This document shows, piece after piece, positions 51,143 through 60,707 of a DNA stretch of 64,000 nt; position 1 is the stretch's first letter; each line of letters starts with the position of its first letter. The DNA is from JAAYCI01 sp031548875. GTDB taxonomy: Bacteria; Bacillota; Clostridia; Oscillospirales; Ruminococcaceae. The position numbers and the translations under genes are program-made. The notes below the pieces were generated by a model. That model was given only the letters and a program-made list of their open reading frames with translations, did no database searches and was not told the DNA's origin. The stretch covers positions 1 to 64,000 of the forward strand of contig JAVBQQ010000015.1 of assembly GCA_031548875.1 (NCBI GenBank). The letters are read 5' to 3'.

Positions 51143-51540
51143 CAATTTCATCATCTGAAATGCGCAGATGGGAACCAGTAGCCTGTGTGCAATGCTCAAG
51201 AGAGCTGCCGGCCGGTGCGAGGCAGCGCGGAGCCGCAGGGGAACGTCCTTCCCGGAGCAGCCGCCTGAAAATGGAATGGCAAACGATTCCATGTGTAGGC
51301 GCGGACGGAACAACGCCCCGTTACGGCGTTCGGCATTCGAACCGGCAAGGGCCGGGTGGATGCTGGCGGAGCAGGCGCAGCATTTTCCCTTGCGGGAAAA
51401 AGCTGCGCAAGAAGAGTGGTACCGCAGGGTTTGCCCCTGTCTCTTTAAGAGGCAGGGGCTTTTGTTATCGCTTCGCGCATTTTGGCAGAGAAAGAAAACC
51501 CGACCGCACAGGGCCCGCGAATTGAAAAGGGGGAAAAACC
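51143..51540 (+). promoter_or_regulatory. T-box riboswitch ahead of ilvB
   Basis: Stem I features: GGGAACCAGTAGCC (AGTA motif), AGAGAGCTGCC with GGTGCGAGGCAG (distal bulge and loop), then GGGGAACGTCCTTCCC (specifier region). The core AGTGGTACCGCAGGG is at 51415-51429. The terminator GCCCCTGTCTCT with AGAGGCAGGGGC (51433-51459) plus a T-run follows. This is a canonical transcriptional T-box that allows ilvB expression when a tRNA is uncharged. A valine GTC codon is possible in the specifier loop but is not proven. Confidence 0.9.
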
Positions 51541-53202
51541 ATGAGAATGAATGGCGCAGAGATCATAGCACATGTGCTGATGGAGCAGGGCGTGGATACC
51601 GTGTTTGGGTATCCGGGCGGCGCCGTGCTGCACATTTACGACGCGCTGTACAAGCACCGCGACAAGATCTGCCACCACCTGACCGCCCACGAGCAGGGCG
51701 CCGCCCACGCGGCCGACGGCTACGCCCGGGTGACCGGCAAGACAGGGGTGGTGTTCGCCACCAGCGGCCCCGGCGCCACCAACCTTGTCACGGGTATCGC
51801 CACCGCCTATATGGACAGCGTGCCCATGGTGGCCATCACCGGCAACGTGGGCAGCAGCCTGATTGGCAAGGACAGCTTCCAGGAAGTGTACACCGTGGGC
51901 ATCACCATGCCAGTGACCAAGCACAACTACATGGTGCAGCGCATAGAAGACCTGGCCGACACGCTGCGCGAGGCGTTCCGCATCGCGGACAGCGGCCGCA
52001 AGGGCCCGGTGCTGGTGGACGTGACCAAGGACGTGACGATGAACGAGTACGACTATATCCCCGCCCAGCCGCTGCCGCCGGCGCAGGCAACAGCAGCCAA
52101 CGACGAGGACGTTTGGGAGATATTGCGGTACCTGGGCCGCAGCACGAAGCCGCTTGTTTGCTTTGGCGGCGGGGTGAGCGCCTCGGGCGCGGGGGAACAG
52201 CTGCACCAGCTGCTGCACAAGGCGCAGATACCCGCCGTGCACACGCTGATGGGCACCGGGGTGCTGAGCTGCGACGACCCGCTGAACATGGGCCTTGTGA
52301 GCATGCCCGGCAATTATTCCAGCAACATGGCCATCACCGAGACCGACCTGCTGCTCGCCGTCGGCTTCCGCTTTTCCGACCGTGTGGCCCTGAACACCGG
52401 GCGGTTTGGTAAGGGAGCCAAGATCGTGCAGATCGATATCGACCCGAGCGAGCTGAACAAAAACGTGACGGTGGACCACGCCGTGGTGGGTGACATCGGC
52501 TGCATCCTGCAAAAGCTGCTGCCCATGCTGGAGGATACCCGCCACGACGCGTGGCTGGCCCAGATCGCGGGATGGAAGCAGAACGACTACACCCCCGCCG
52601 ACTGCTATACGGCCCTGAAGCCCCACCAGATCATCCAGATGGTGGGCGAGGCGGCCGGTGAGGATGCCATCTTCGTCACCGACGTGGGCCAGCACCAGAT
52701 GTGGGCCGCCCAGTACTGCAAGCGCACAAAACCGCGCAGCTTCCTCACAAGCGGGGGCCTGGGCACCATGGGCTACGGCTACGGCGCCGCCATCGGCGCG
52801 CAGGTGGCCGCGCCCGACCGGCATGTGGTGCACATCACGGGCGACGGCTCCTTCCACATGAACATGAACGAGTGCTGCACGGCCGTGAGCTACGGGCTGC
52901 CGGTCATCAGCGTGATACTGAACAACAACGTGCTGGGCATGGTACGGCAGTGGCAGTATGCGTTTTACGAGGAGCGTTACTCCAGTACCACACTGGACCG
53001 CAAGACGGATTTTGTGAAGGTGGCCGAGGGCTTTGGAGCAAAGGGATACCGCGCGCACACGCCCGCCGAGTTCGAAGAAGCCTTTGCCCAAGCGCTGAAG
53101 GCGGAGGGTCCCGTGTGGATCGAGTGCGTGGTGGACCGCGACGAGAAGGTGCTGCCCATGATCCCGTCGGGCGGCACGGTGGAAGACATCATACTGGACT
53201 AG
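51541..53202 (+). CDS. ilvB: Acetolactate synthase, large subunit
   Basis: 553 residues with three ThDP-enzyme domains. The catalytic glutamate is in HLTAHEQGAAHAADGYAR; the ThDP/Mg motif is GDGSFHMNMNECCTA...NNNVLGM. The FAD-region segment (ETDLLLAVGFRFSDRV) is also present. It condenses two pyruvates, or pyruvate and 2-oxobutyrate, for Val/Leu/Ile. It is first in the ilvBNCD operon, under the T-box. Confidence 0.96.
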   Translation: MRMNGAEIIAHVLMEQGVDTVFGYPGGAVLHIYDALYKHRDKICHHLTAHEQGAAHAADGYARVTGKTGVVFATSGPGATNLVTGIATAYMDSVPMVAITGNVGSSLIGKDSFQEVYTVGITMPVTKHNYMVQRIEDLADTLREAFRIADSGRKGPVLVDVTKDVTMNEYDYIPAQPLPPAQATAANDEDVWEILRYLGRSTKPLVCFGGGVSASGAGEQLHQLLHKAQIPAVHTLMGTGVLSCDDPLNMGLVSMPGNYSSNMAITETDLLLAVGFRFSDRVALNTGRFGKGAKIVQIDIDPSELNKNVTVDHAVVGDIGCILQKLLPMLEDTRHDAWLAQIAGWKQNDYTPADCYTALKPHQIIQMVGEAAGEDAIFVTDVGQHQMWAAQYCKRTKPRSFLTSGGLGTMGYGYGAAIGAQVAAPDRHVVHITGDGSFHMNMNECCTAVSYGLPVISVILNNNVLGMVRQWQYAFYEERYSSTTLDRKTDFVKVAEGFGAKGYRAHTPAEFEEAFAQALKAEGPVWIECVVDRDEKVLPMIPSGGTVEDIILD

Positions 53203-53247
53203 GGCCTGTCTGCAAAAAAGGCCGCTTTGTGAGAAGGAGGAAAGACC

Positions 53248-53766
53248 ATGAGTGAAAAAAAACAGGTGGTGTCCATGCTGGTGGAGAACAACGCCGGCGT
53301 GCTGGCGCGCGTGTCCAGCTTGTTTGCCCGCAAGGGCTTCAATATCGACTCGCTCACCGTCTCGGCCACGGACGACGAGAACCTCTCCCGCATTACCATC
53401 ACCACCCGGGGCGACGCGCAGATGCTGGCACAGATCATGAGCCAGAGCGCAAAGCTGGTGGAGATGGTGAACGTGAAGGCGCTGGGCCCGGAGAACAGCA
53501 TCCAGCGGGAGCTGCTGCTTGTGAAGATCGCCGCGGACGAGCGCACCCGCAGCGCCGTGCGCGAGGTGGCCGAGATCTACAAGGCCAGTGTGGTGGACCT
53601 CTCGAAGGACAGCATGGTGGTGGAGCTTACCGGCAAACCGGGCAAGATAGACGGGTTCTTGAGCGTGGTGGGCGAGTACCAGATACTTGAAATGTGCCGC
53701 ACCGGCGTGACGGCCATGGAGCGGGGCAGCGCGGTGATGGGGCTGGACGACGAGGAAGAGGGGTAA
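53248..53766 (+). CDS. ilvN: Acetolactate synthase, small (regulatory) subunit
   Basis: 172 residues. An N-terminal ACT domain (VSMLVENNAGVLARVSSLFARKG...NIDSLTVS) and a C-terminal domain (RELLLVKIAADERTR, VVELTGKPGKIDGFL) are those of IlvN/IlvH. It activates IlvB and confers feedback inhibition, usually by valine. GAAGGAGG lies eight bases ahead of the ATG; it follows ilvB after 45 bases. Confidence 0.95.
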   Translation: MSEKKQVVSMLVENNAGVLARVSSLFARKGFNIDSLTVSATDDENLSRITITTRGDAQMLAQIMSQSAKLVEMVNVKALGPENSIQRELLLVKIAADERTRSAVREVAEIYKASVVDLSKDSMVVELTGKPGKIDGFLSVVGEYQILEMCRTGVTAMERGSAVMGLDDEEEG

Positions 53767-53881
53767 ACGGCGCAAACGCTGGACAACTGCGCGCAAAATT
53801 TAGTATAGTAAAGAATAGCGACGCAACTGACAATCCAACCAAGACTGTGTGTACGCATAAAGGAAAGGGAGTTTAGGAATC

Positions 53882-54877
53882 ATGGTAAAGAAATATTACG
53901 ACAACGATTGTAACCTCGGCCTTCTGGACGGCAAGACCGTCGCCATCATCGGCTTTGGCAGCCAGGGCCACGCCCACGCCCAGAACCTTGCCGAGAGCGG
54001 CGTGAACGTGGTGGTGGGCCTGCGCAAAAGCAGCGAGAGCTGCAAGAAGGCGCAGGACGCCGGCCTGACAGTGCTGGAGCCGGCTGAGGCCGCCCAGAAG
54101 GGCGACCTTGTGATGATGCTGGTGCCCGATGAATCGGCCCCGACCATCTACGCCGAAGCGGTGGAGCCCAACCTGAAGGAGGGCAATATGCTGCTGTTTG
54201 CCCACGGCTTCAACATCCATTACAATCAGATCATCCCGCCGAAGAACGTGGACGTGGGCATGGTGGCCCCGAAGGGCCCCGGCCACACCGTGCGCAGCCA
54301 GTACGTGGCGGGCGCCGGCGTGCCCAGCCTGATTGCCGTGTGGCAGGACTTTACCGGCCGCGCCAAGGACTTTGCCCTCGCCTATGCCGCCGGACTGGGC
54401 GCCGGGCGCGCGGGCATCCTGGAAACGACCTTCAAGCAGGAGACGGAGACTGACCTGTTCGGCGAGCAGGCCGTTCTGTGCGGCGGCGTCACTGCGCTGA
54501 TGCGCGCCGGCTTCGAGACGTTGGTGGAGGCCGGGTACGAGCCGGAGATGGCCTACTTTGAATGCATCCACGAGATGAAGCTGATCGTCGACCTCATCAA
54601 CGAGGGTGGCTTTGGCTACATGCGGTACTCCATCTCCAACACCGCGGAGTACGGCGACTACATCACAGGGCCCAAGATCATCACCGATGAGACCAAGAAA
54701 GAGATGAAGAAGGTGCTGGACGACATCCAAAGCGGCGCGTTCGCCTGTGAGTTCATCCAGGAGATGGGTGCGGGCGGCAAGGCGCGCTTCCTTTCCACCC
54801 GGCGCATGGAGGCCGAGCAGCCGCTGGAGAAGGTGGGCGGCGAACTGCGCAGCATGATGAGCTGGCTGAAGAAATAA
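53882..54877 (+). CDS. ilvC: Ketol-acid reductoisomerase
   Basis: 331 residues, a class I KARI. The cofactor motif GFGSQGHAHAQNL and the loop GLRKSSESC (Arg/Ser, favouring NADPH) are followed by the KARI signature APKGPGHTVRSQYVAG and the metal ligands in EQAVLCGG, then YFECIHEMKLIVDLI. It isomerises and reduces acetolactate or acetohydroxybutyrate. AGGGAG lies upstream of the ATG. There is a 115-base gap after ilvN that holds a possible TATAGT -10 (53803). Confidence 0.96.
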   Translation: MVKKYYDNDCNLGLLDGKTVAIIGFGSQGHAHAQNLAESGVNVVVGLRKSSESCKKAQDAGLTVLEPAEAAQKGDLVMMLVPDESAPTIYAEAVEPNLKEGNMLLFAHGFNIHYNQIIPPKNVDVGMVAPKGPGHTVRSQYVAGAGVPSLIAVWQDFTGRAKDFALAYAAGLGAGRAGILETTFKQETETDLFGEQAVLCGGVTALMRAGFETLVEAGYEPEMAYFECIHEMKLIVDLINEGGFGYMRYSISNTAEYGDYITGPKIITDETKKEMKKVLDDIQSGAFACEFIQEMGAGGKARFLSTRRMEAEQPLEKVGGELRSMMSWLKK

Positions 54878-54902
54878 GCTGCCGAGAGCGGGAGAGTATA
54901 CG

Positions 54903-56573
54903 ATGGATATGAAGACACAGAGCAATAACGTGATGCAGGGCCCCGGCCGGGCGCCCAACCGCAGCCTTTTTTACGCCATGGGCTACACGAAGGAGGAGCT
55001 GGAGCGCCCGCTGGTGGGCGTGGTGAGCGCCTTTTCCGAGATCGTGCCCGGGCATGTGCACCTGGACAAACTGGCCCAGGCCGCCAAGGACGGCGTGCGC
55101 ATGGCCGGCGGCACCCCGGTGCTGGTGCCCGCCATCGGCGTGTGCGACGGCATCGCCATGGGGCACGAGGGCATGAAGTATTCGCTGCCCAGCCGCGAGC
55201 TGATCGCCGACAGCGTAGAGACGATGGCCATGAGCCACGGGTTTGACGCCCTGGTGCTGGTGCCCAACTGTGACAAGATCGTACCGGGTATGATCATGGG
55301 GGCGGCGCGGCTGAACCTGCCCGCCGTTGTGGTGAGTGGCGGGCCGATGCTGGCCGGCCACCGCGGCGGTAAGGAGCTGGGCCTCACACAGGTGTTTGAA
55401 GGGGTGGGCGCGCGCATGGCGGGGCTCATCGACGACGCCGCCCTGACCGAGATCGAGCAGACCTGCTGCCCGGGCTGCGGCTCGTGCGCGGGCATGTTCA
55501 CGGCCAACAGCATGAACTGCCTGGCCGAGGCCGTGGGTATCGCACTGCCCGGCAACGGTACCATCCCGGCCGTGATGGCCGCGCGCACCACGCTGGCCAA
55601 AAAGGCGGGCATGGCCATCATGACACTGCTGGAAAAGAACATCCGCGCGCGGGACATCATCACGGCAAAGAGCCTGCAAAACGCCATGGCCTGCGATATG
55701 GCGCTGGGCTGTTCGTCCAACAGCGTGCTGCACCTGCTGGCCATCGCCAAGGAGGCCGGCGTGCCGCTGACGCTCGAGGACATCAACGCGCTGAACGCCA
55801 AGGTGCCGAATCTCTGCCACCTGGCGCCGGCCGGCCCCGCCCACATGCAGGACCTGGACCTGGCCGGCGGCGTGCCCGCCGTGCTGGCGGAGCTGGCCTC
55901 CGCCGGCAAGCTGGACACCTCCTGCATCACCGCCACCGGGAAAACCGTGGGCGAGAACATTCAGGGCGCGTCCAACAAGGACACGGGGGTCATCCGCCCC
56001 ATCACCGACCCGTACTCCCAGTCGGGCGGCATCGCCATATTGTGGGGCAACATCGCCAAAAACGGCGCGGTGGTGAAGCAGAGCGCCGTGGCGCCCGAGA
56101 TGCTGCAGCACAGCGGCCCCGCCCGCGTATTTGACGGCGAGGACGCCGCCATCGACGCCATCTACAAGAGCCAGATCAAACCCGGCGACGTGGTGGTCAT
56201 TCGCTACGAGGGGCCCAAGGGCGGCCCCGGCATGCGGGAGATGCTCAACCCCACCTCGGCACTGGCCGGCATGGGGCTGGACAAGGAGGTCGCCCTCATC
56301 ACCGACGGCCGTTTCTCCGGTGCGTCGCGCGGGGCGTCCATCGGGCACGTCTGCCCCGAGGCCGCCATGGGCGGCGAGATCGGCCTCATCCGGGAGGGTG
56401 ACACGATCGAGATCGATATCCCCGCCCACAGCCTGAACGTGAAGCTGCCGGACGAGGAGCTGGAAGCGCGCCGCAAGGCAAGCCCGCCTCGCCCGCTCGA
56501 CGAGCGCACCGGCTGGCTGGCGCGCTACCGCCGCATGGTGACCGGCGCGGACCAGGGCGCCGTGCTGGAGTGA
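54903..56573 (+). CDS. ilvD: Dihydroxy-acid dehydratase
   Basis: 556 residues. Iron-sulfur cysteines are in VPNCDKIVPGM and CCPGCGSCAGMFTANSMNC; VIRYEGPKGGPGM and GRFSGASRGASIGHVCPEA are family signatures. It makes the 2-oxoacid precursors of Val and Ile. GGGAGAG ten bases ahead supports the ATG. It is the last gene of the operon, before a strong terminator. ilvE and the leu genes are not in the window. Confidence 0.97.
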   Translation: MDMKTQSNNVMQGPGRAPNRSLFYAMGYTKEELERPLVGVVSAFSEIVPGHVHLDKLAQAAKDGVRMAGGTPVLVPAIGVCDGIAMGHEGMKYSLPSRELIADSVETMAMSHGFDALVLVPNCDKIVPGMIMGAARLNLPAVVVSGGPMLAGHRGGKELGLTQVFEGVGARMAGLIDDAALTEIEQTCCPGCGSCAGMFTANSMNCLAEAVGIALPGNGTIPAVMAARTTLAKKAGMAIMTLLEKNIRARDIITAKSLQNAMACDMALGCSSNSVLHLLAIAKEAGVPLTLEDINALNAKVPNLCHLAPAGPAHMQDLDLAGGVPAVLAELASAGKLDTSCITATGKTVGENIQGASNKDTGVIRPITDPYSQSGGIAILWGNIAKNGAVVKQSAVAPEMLQHSGPARVFDGEDAAIDAIYKSQIKPGDVVVIRYEGPKGGPGMREMLNPTSALAGMGLDKEVALITDGRFSGASRGASIGHVCPEAAMGGEIGLIREGDTIEIDIPAHSLNVKLPDEELEARRKASPPRPLDERTGWLARYRRMVTGADQGAVLE

Positions 56574-56609
56574 ACGGCCCGCATATCTGCAACAGACAGG
56601 CAGGAAACG

Positions 56610-56641
56610 ACGGCCCGGCAAGCATAGGCTTGCCGGGCCGT
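56610..56641 (+). terminator. Terminator of the ilvBNCD operon
   Basis: ACGGCCCGGCAAGC (56610-56623) pairs perfectly with GCTTGCCGGGCCGT (56628-56641), followed by TTTG. The rest of the 360-base gap to nfnA holds its promoter and no gene. Confidence 0.85.
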
Positions 56642-56846
56642 TTGCGTGTGTACGGGCCGTGATTTTTTGCAGGGGAAGGCCCACCCCATAGCGGCGGGGC
56701 CAAGGCGGAGCGCAGCACGCGTGGCGCCCGTTTTAGCGCGGGAGGGCGTCGGCTGCTATTTGTGATATGTTGTCGCTTTTTTTCAGAATGACCTGTAAAC
56801 GCGGAAAAGTGGAGTGTCAAAATGTACAATTGAGCGCCCGCGCCGG

Positions 56847-56875
56847 TTGATTCTTGCTGTGGCAAAAGGTATAAT
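56847..56875 (+). promoter_or_regulatory. Promoter of the nfnA-nfnB-CDF operon
   Basis: TTGATT (56847-56852), a 17-base spacer and TATAAT (56870-56875), 66 bases before the start. Confidence 0.85.
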
Positions 56876-56940
56876 ATATGGGTATGAACTTATGAACGCT
56901 CAGGGACAGGCAGGGCCCCCGCGGGGGCGCAGGAGGGGCA

Positions 56941-57783
56941 ATGAACAAGGTCGTTAAAAAAGAAACACTCAATCCCAGCGTGACGCGCATGGTCATCGAA
57001 GCGCCGCTGATCGCCAACAAGGCACAGCCCGGCCAGTTCATCATCGTGCGCCCCGGGCCGGATTCGGAGCGCATCCCGCTCACGATCGCCGACTACGACC
57101 CCGAGGGGGGTACCGTCACCATCATCTTCCAGATGGTGGGCGGCGGCACCAAGCAGTTGGGCAGCATTCCCGAGGGCGGCTATGTGGAAGATTTTGTGGG
57201 CCCGCTGGGCCAGGCCAGCCATCTGGAGGGCCTGAAAAAGGTGTGCGTTGTGGGGGGCGGCGTGGGCTGCGCCATTGCCTACCCGGTGGCCAAGAAGCTG
57301 CACGCCATGGGCGCCGAGGTGCACAGCGTGGTGGGCTTCCGCAGCAAGGACCTGCTGATTTTGGAGGATGAGTTCCGCGCCGTGAGCGACAAGTATGTGC
57401 TGATGACCGACGACGGCAGCTACGGCGAGAAGGGCCTTGTTACCACTGCGCTTGAAGCGCTCATCAACGAGGGCAACAACTATGATTGTGTCATCGCCAT
57501 CGGGCCGCTCATCATGATGAAGTTCGTGGTGGATGTGACGAAGAAGTACAACGTGAAGACCATCGTCTCGATGAACCCGGTGATGGTGGACGGCACGGGC
57601 ATGTGCGGCGGCTGCCGCCTTACCATTGGCGGGCAGACGAAATTTGCCTGCATCGACGGGCCGGAGTTCGACGGTTTTGAGGTGGACTTTGAAGAGGCGA
57701 TGCGCCGCGGCGCCACCTACCGCGACTTTGAGACCCACATGCGGGACGACAGCTGCGAGTTGCTGCAAAAAACGCCGGAATAA
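56941..57783 (+). CDS. nfnA: NADH-dependent ferredoxin:NADP+ oxidoreductase subunit A (NfnA-like)
   Basis: 280 residues. An FAD-binding beta barrel (AQPGQFIIVRPGPDSERIPL) and an NAD-binding domain (VVGGGVGCAIAYPVAKKLHA) are followed by a [2Fe-2S] region (MVDGTGMCGGCRLTIGGQTKFACIDGP) with an aspartate and three cysteines. This is the small subunit of the electron-bifurcating Nfn complex; sulfide dehydrogenase SudB is an alternative. CGCAGGAGGGGC lies five bases before the ATG. The large subunit follows after 70 bases. Confidence 0.9.
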   Translation: MNKVVKKETLNPSVTRMVIEAPLIANKAQPGQFIIVRPGPDSERIPLTIADYDPEGGTVTIIFQMVGGGTKQLGSIPEGGYVEDFVGPLGQASHLEGLKKVCVVGGGVGCAIAYPVAKKLHAMGAEVHSVVGFRSKDLLILEDEFRAVSDKYVLMTDDGSYGEKGLVTTALEALINEGNNYDCVIAIGPLIMMKFVVDVTKKYNVKTIVSMNPVMVDGTGMCGGCRLTIGGQTKFACIDGPEFDGFEVDFEEAMRRGATYRDFETHMRDDSCELLQKTPE

Positions 57784-57853
57784 GAGACGGCGTGTTGCCC
57801 CGGCTCCACCAAAGATGGAACTGCGGTAGCCCTTTTTGAAAGGAAGAAACCCC

Positions 57854-59251
57854 ATGCCCAATATGGACCCCAAGATGTGCCCCATGCCCGCGCAGGACCC
57901 GGCTGCCCGCGTGACCAATTTTGACGAGGTGGCCCTAGGCTACACCGAAGAGATGGCCGTGGCCGAGGCGGAACGCTGCCTGCAGTGCAAAAACCACCCC
58001 TGCGTGGAGGGCTGCCCTGTGAGCATCGACATCCCCGGTTTTGTGGCTAAAGTGGCCCAGCGGGATTTTGCCGGAGCTTATGAAGTGTTGGCCCGCATGA
58101 CGAACCTGCCCGCCGTTTGCGGCCGCGTCTGCCCACAGGAGACCCAATGCGAAAGCAGGTGCGTGCGTGGCCTGAAGGCCGATTCCGTGGGCATTGGCCG
58201 GCTGGAGCGCTTCGTGGCCGACTGGCAGATGCAGAACGGCGCCGACGCCGCGCGCCCCGCGGCGCCCAATGGCCACAAGGTGGCGGTTGTGGGCTCGGGG
58301 CCGGTGGGGCTCACCGTGGCGGGCGACCTTGCCAAGATGGGCTATTCGGTAACCATCTTCGAGGCGCTGCACAAGGCGGGCGGCGTGCTGGTGTACGGCA
58401 TACCGGAGTTTCGCCTGCCAAAAGGCATCGTGCAAAAAGAGATAGACGGCCTGAAAGCCCTGGGAGTGGACGTGCAGACAAACATGGTCATCGGCAAGGT
58501 GCTCACCATCGACGAGCTGTTCGAGGACGGGTACGAGGCTATCTTTGTGGGCTCGGGCGCCGGACTGCCCAACTTCCTGGATATCCCGGGCGAAAACCTG
58601 AACGGCGTGTTCTCGGCCAATGAGTTCCTCACCCGGGTGAACCTGATGCAGGCGTGGCACCCCGGCAGCCGCACGCCGGTGATGAAGGCGGACAGGGTGG
58701 CTGTGATCGGCGGCGGAAACGTGGCCATGGACGCCGCCCGCTGCGCGAAGCGGCTGGGCGCCCAGGAGGTGACCGTTGTGTACCGCCGCGGCATGGACGA
58801 GCTGCCTGCCCGCCACGAAGAGGTGGAGCACGCAAAGGAGGAAGGGGTGGCCTTTCGGCCGCTTACCAATCCCAAAGAGGTGCTGGGCGATGACGCCGGC
58901 CGTGTGCGCGCGCTGCGCTGTTTAAAATGTGAACTGGGCGAGCCGGATGCCTCCGGCCGCCGCCGCCCCGTGGAGGTGGCGGGCAGCGACTTCGAGCTGG
59001 AGGTGGACGGCGTCATCGTGGCCATCGGCACCTCGCCGAACCCGCTCATCCGCTCCACTACGCCGGGGCTGCAGAGCAACAGCTGGGGCGGGCTCATCGT
59101 GCGGGACGAGAGCGGGCAGACCAGCCGCGAGGGTGTGTACGCCGGCGGCGATACCGTCACCGGCGCGGCCACGGTCATTCTGGCCATGGGCGCGGGCAAG
59201 CTGGCCGCGAACGCCATCGACGAGTATATCCGAGGCAAAAAACAAGCATGA
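57854..59251 (+). CDS. nfnB: NfnB-like / glutamate-synthase small-chain-like oxidoreductase
   Basis: 465 residues. The N-terminal iron-sulfur domain has CLQCKNHPCVEGC and CGRVCPQETQCESRC. Two FAD/NAD-binding domains follow (VGSGPVGLTVAGDLAKMGYS; VIGGGNVAMDAARCAKRLG) and a C-terminal YAGGDTVTGAATVILAMGAGK. Beside nfnA this is NfnB; on its own it would be read as GltD. The complex couples NADPH, NADH and ferredoxin. AAAGGAAG precedes the ATG at 57854. The stop overlaps the CDF start (ATGA). Confidence 0.9.
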   Translation: MPNMDPKMCPMPAQDPAARVTNFDEVALGYTEEMAVAEAERCLQCKNHPCVEGCPVSIDIPGFVAKVAQRDFAGAYEVLARMTNLPAVCGRVCPQETQCESRCVRGLKADSVGIGRLERFVADWQMQNGADAARPAAPNGHKVAVVGSGPVGLTVAGDLAKMGYSVTIFEALHKAGGVLVYGIPEFRLPKGIVQKEIDGLKALGVDVQTNMVIGKVLTIDELFEDGYEAIFVGSGAGLPNFLDIPGENLNGVFSANEFLTRVNLMQAWHPGSRTPVMKADRVAVIGGGNVAMDAARCAKRLGAQEVTVVYRRGMDELPARHEEVEHAKEEGVAFRPLTNPKEVLGDDAGRVRALRCLKCELGEPDASGRRRPVEVAGSDFELEVDGVIVAIGTSPNPLIRSTTPGLQSNSWGGLIVRDESGQTSREGVYAGGDTVTGAATVILAMGAGKLAANAIDEYIRGKKQA

Positions 59252-60483
59252 CCGGCCTGCTGGTCCGGTTGTTTATCAAAAACCCTCAGGACACGGGCGA
59301 TCCCGCCGTGCGCGGCGCATACGGCCGCATGGCAGGCCTTGTGGGTATCGTGTGCAATCTGGTGCTGGTGGCGGGCAAGCTCGTCGCCGGCTTTTTGTCG
59401 GGCAGCATCGCCATCATGGCCGACGCCGTGAACAACCTCAGCGACGCATCAGCCTCCATCATCACGCTGATCGGCTTCAAGCTGGCGGCCAAACCGGCGG
59501 ACAAGGAGCACCCCTTCGGCCACGCGCGCTTCGAGTACCTGGCCGGCCTGGCCGTGGCGGTGCTCATCATGGCCATCGGGCTGAACCTTGCCAAGGGAAG
59601 CGTCGAGAAGATCATTGCGCCCACGCCGGTGGACTACAGCGTCACCAGCTTCATTGTGCTGGGCGCGTCCATCCTCGTGAAGGTGTGGATGATGAGATTC
59701 AACACAACGATCGGCGTGCGCATCGGCTCGCAGACGCTGCAGGCCACCGCGGCCGACAGCCGCAACGACGTCATCTCCACGGCGGCGGTGCTGGTGGCGG
59801 CCCTCGTCGCCCGCTTTACCGGCCTTGCACTGGACGGATGGATGGGCCTTGCGGTGGCGGTATTCATCCTGATCAGCGGCTTTTTGCTTATCCGCGAGAC
59901 GCTGGACCCCATCCTGGGGGCGGCGCCCAGCCCGGAGCTTGTGGAGAGGGTGGGCCGGAAGATACTCTCCTACAACGGGGTGCTGGCCACCCACGATCTG
60001 ATGGTGCACGACTACGGCCCGGGGCGCCGGTTCGCCTCGGCGCACGTGGAGATGTCCAGCGATGTGGATGCGCTGCACAGCCACGATATCATCGACGATA
60101 TCGAACGCGACTTTTTGAAGGACGAGGGCATCCACCTGGTGCTGCACTACGACCCGGTGGCTACCGGAGACGAAGCCGTGGACGCCGCCCGCGCGCAGGC
60201 GCTTAGCGCCGTGCGCCGCATCGACGCGTGCTTCAGCATCCACGATTTCCGCATGGTGGACGGACCGGGGCATGTGAACTACCTCTTCGACGTGGTGGTG
60301 CCACCCGACTACGCCACACCCGAGGAGGAGCTGAAGGAGTGCATCCAGCGGGAGGTGCGCGCCGTTTACGGTGCGGCGACGCCCGACCAACCGTCTGCCA
60401 AGCAGGTGTACACTGTCATCACGGTGGATCGATCGTTCGCGCCCATTCCCGAGAGCGGCACCACGCATGAGAAGGACTGGTGA
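59248..60483 (+). CDS. Cation diffusion facilitator (CDF) metal exporter
   Basis: 411 residues. Six membrane helices come first, with a metal site in helix 2 (MADAVNNLSDAS) and HPFGHARFEYLAGL. The second site in helix 5 is DSRNDV, a DxxxD pattern seen in Mn/Fe-type rather than Zn-type CDFs. A cytosolic C-terminal domain with an extra 100 residues follows. It would export Mn(II) or Fe(II) by proton exchange. It overlaps nfnB (ATGA), so it is translationally coupled to a redox operon. Confidence 0.85.
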   Translation: MTGLLVRLFIKNPQDTGDPAVRGAYGRMAGLVGIVCNLVLVAGKLVAGFLSGSIAIMADAVNNLSDASASIITLIGFKLAAKPADKEHPFGHARFEYLAGLAVAVLIMAIGLNLAKGSVEKIIAPTPVDYSVTSFIVLGASILVKVWMMRFNTTIGVRIGSQTLQATAADSRNDVISTAAVLVAALVARFTGLALDGWMGLAVAVFILISGFLLIRETLDPILGAAPSPELVERVGRKILSYNGVLATHDLMVHDYGPGRRFASAHVEMSSDVDALHSHDIIDDIERDFLKDEGIHLVLHYDPVATGDEAVDAARAQALSAVRRIDACFSIHDFRMVDGPGHVNYLFDVVVPPDYATPEEELKECIQREVRAVYGAATPDQPSAKQVYTVITVDRSFAPIPESGTTHEKDW

Positions 60484-60633
60484 AACACCTGGAGCCGGCG
60501 GCAGGGCCGCCTGACGCACATGGCGCGGTTTTGCGAAGGTGTCCCTTATGAGGGGCGCCTGGATTTTTATCCGATTTATTCAAAAAAATACACCAAAAAT
60601 GCAGAATAAATACACGCTGGATTCCCATTTGTG

Positions 60634-60642
60634 TGGTATAAT
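60634..60642 (+). promoter_or_regulatory. Extended -10 promoter of the tandem tetR genes
   Basis: TGGTATAAT (60634-60642) is an extended -10 with a TG motif. There is no good -35. The start codon is 66 bases downstream, and the area is AT-rich. Confidence 0.55.
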
Positions 60643-60707
60643 ATGCTGGCAGTGGGGAATCGGATACCAAAGCGGTTCTCTGCCATACCGATGCGAGGAG
60701 AACGCAA

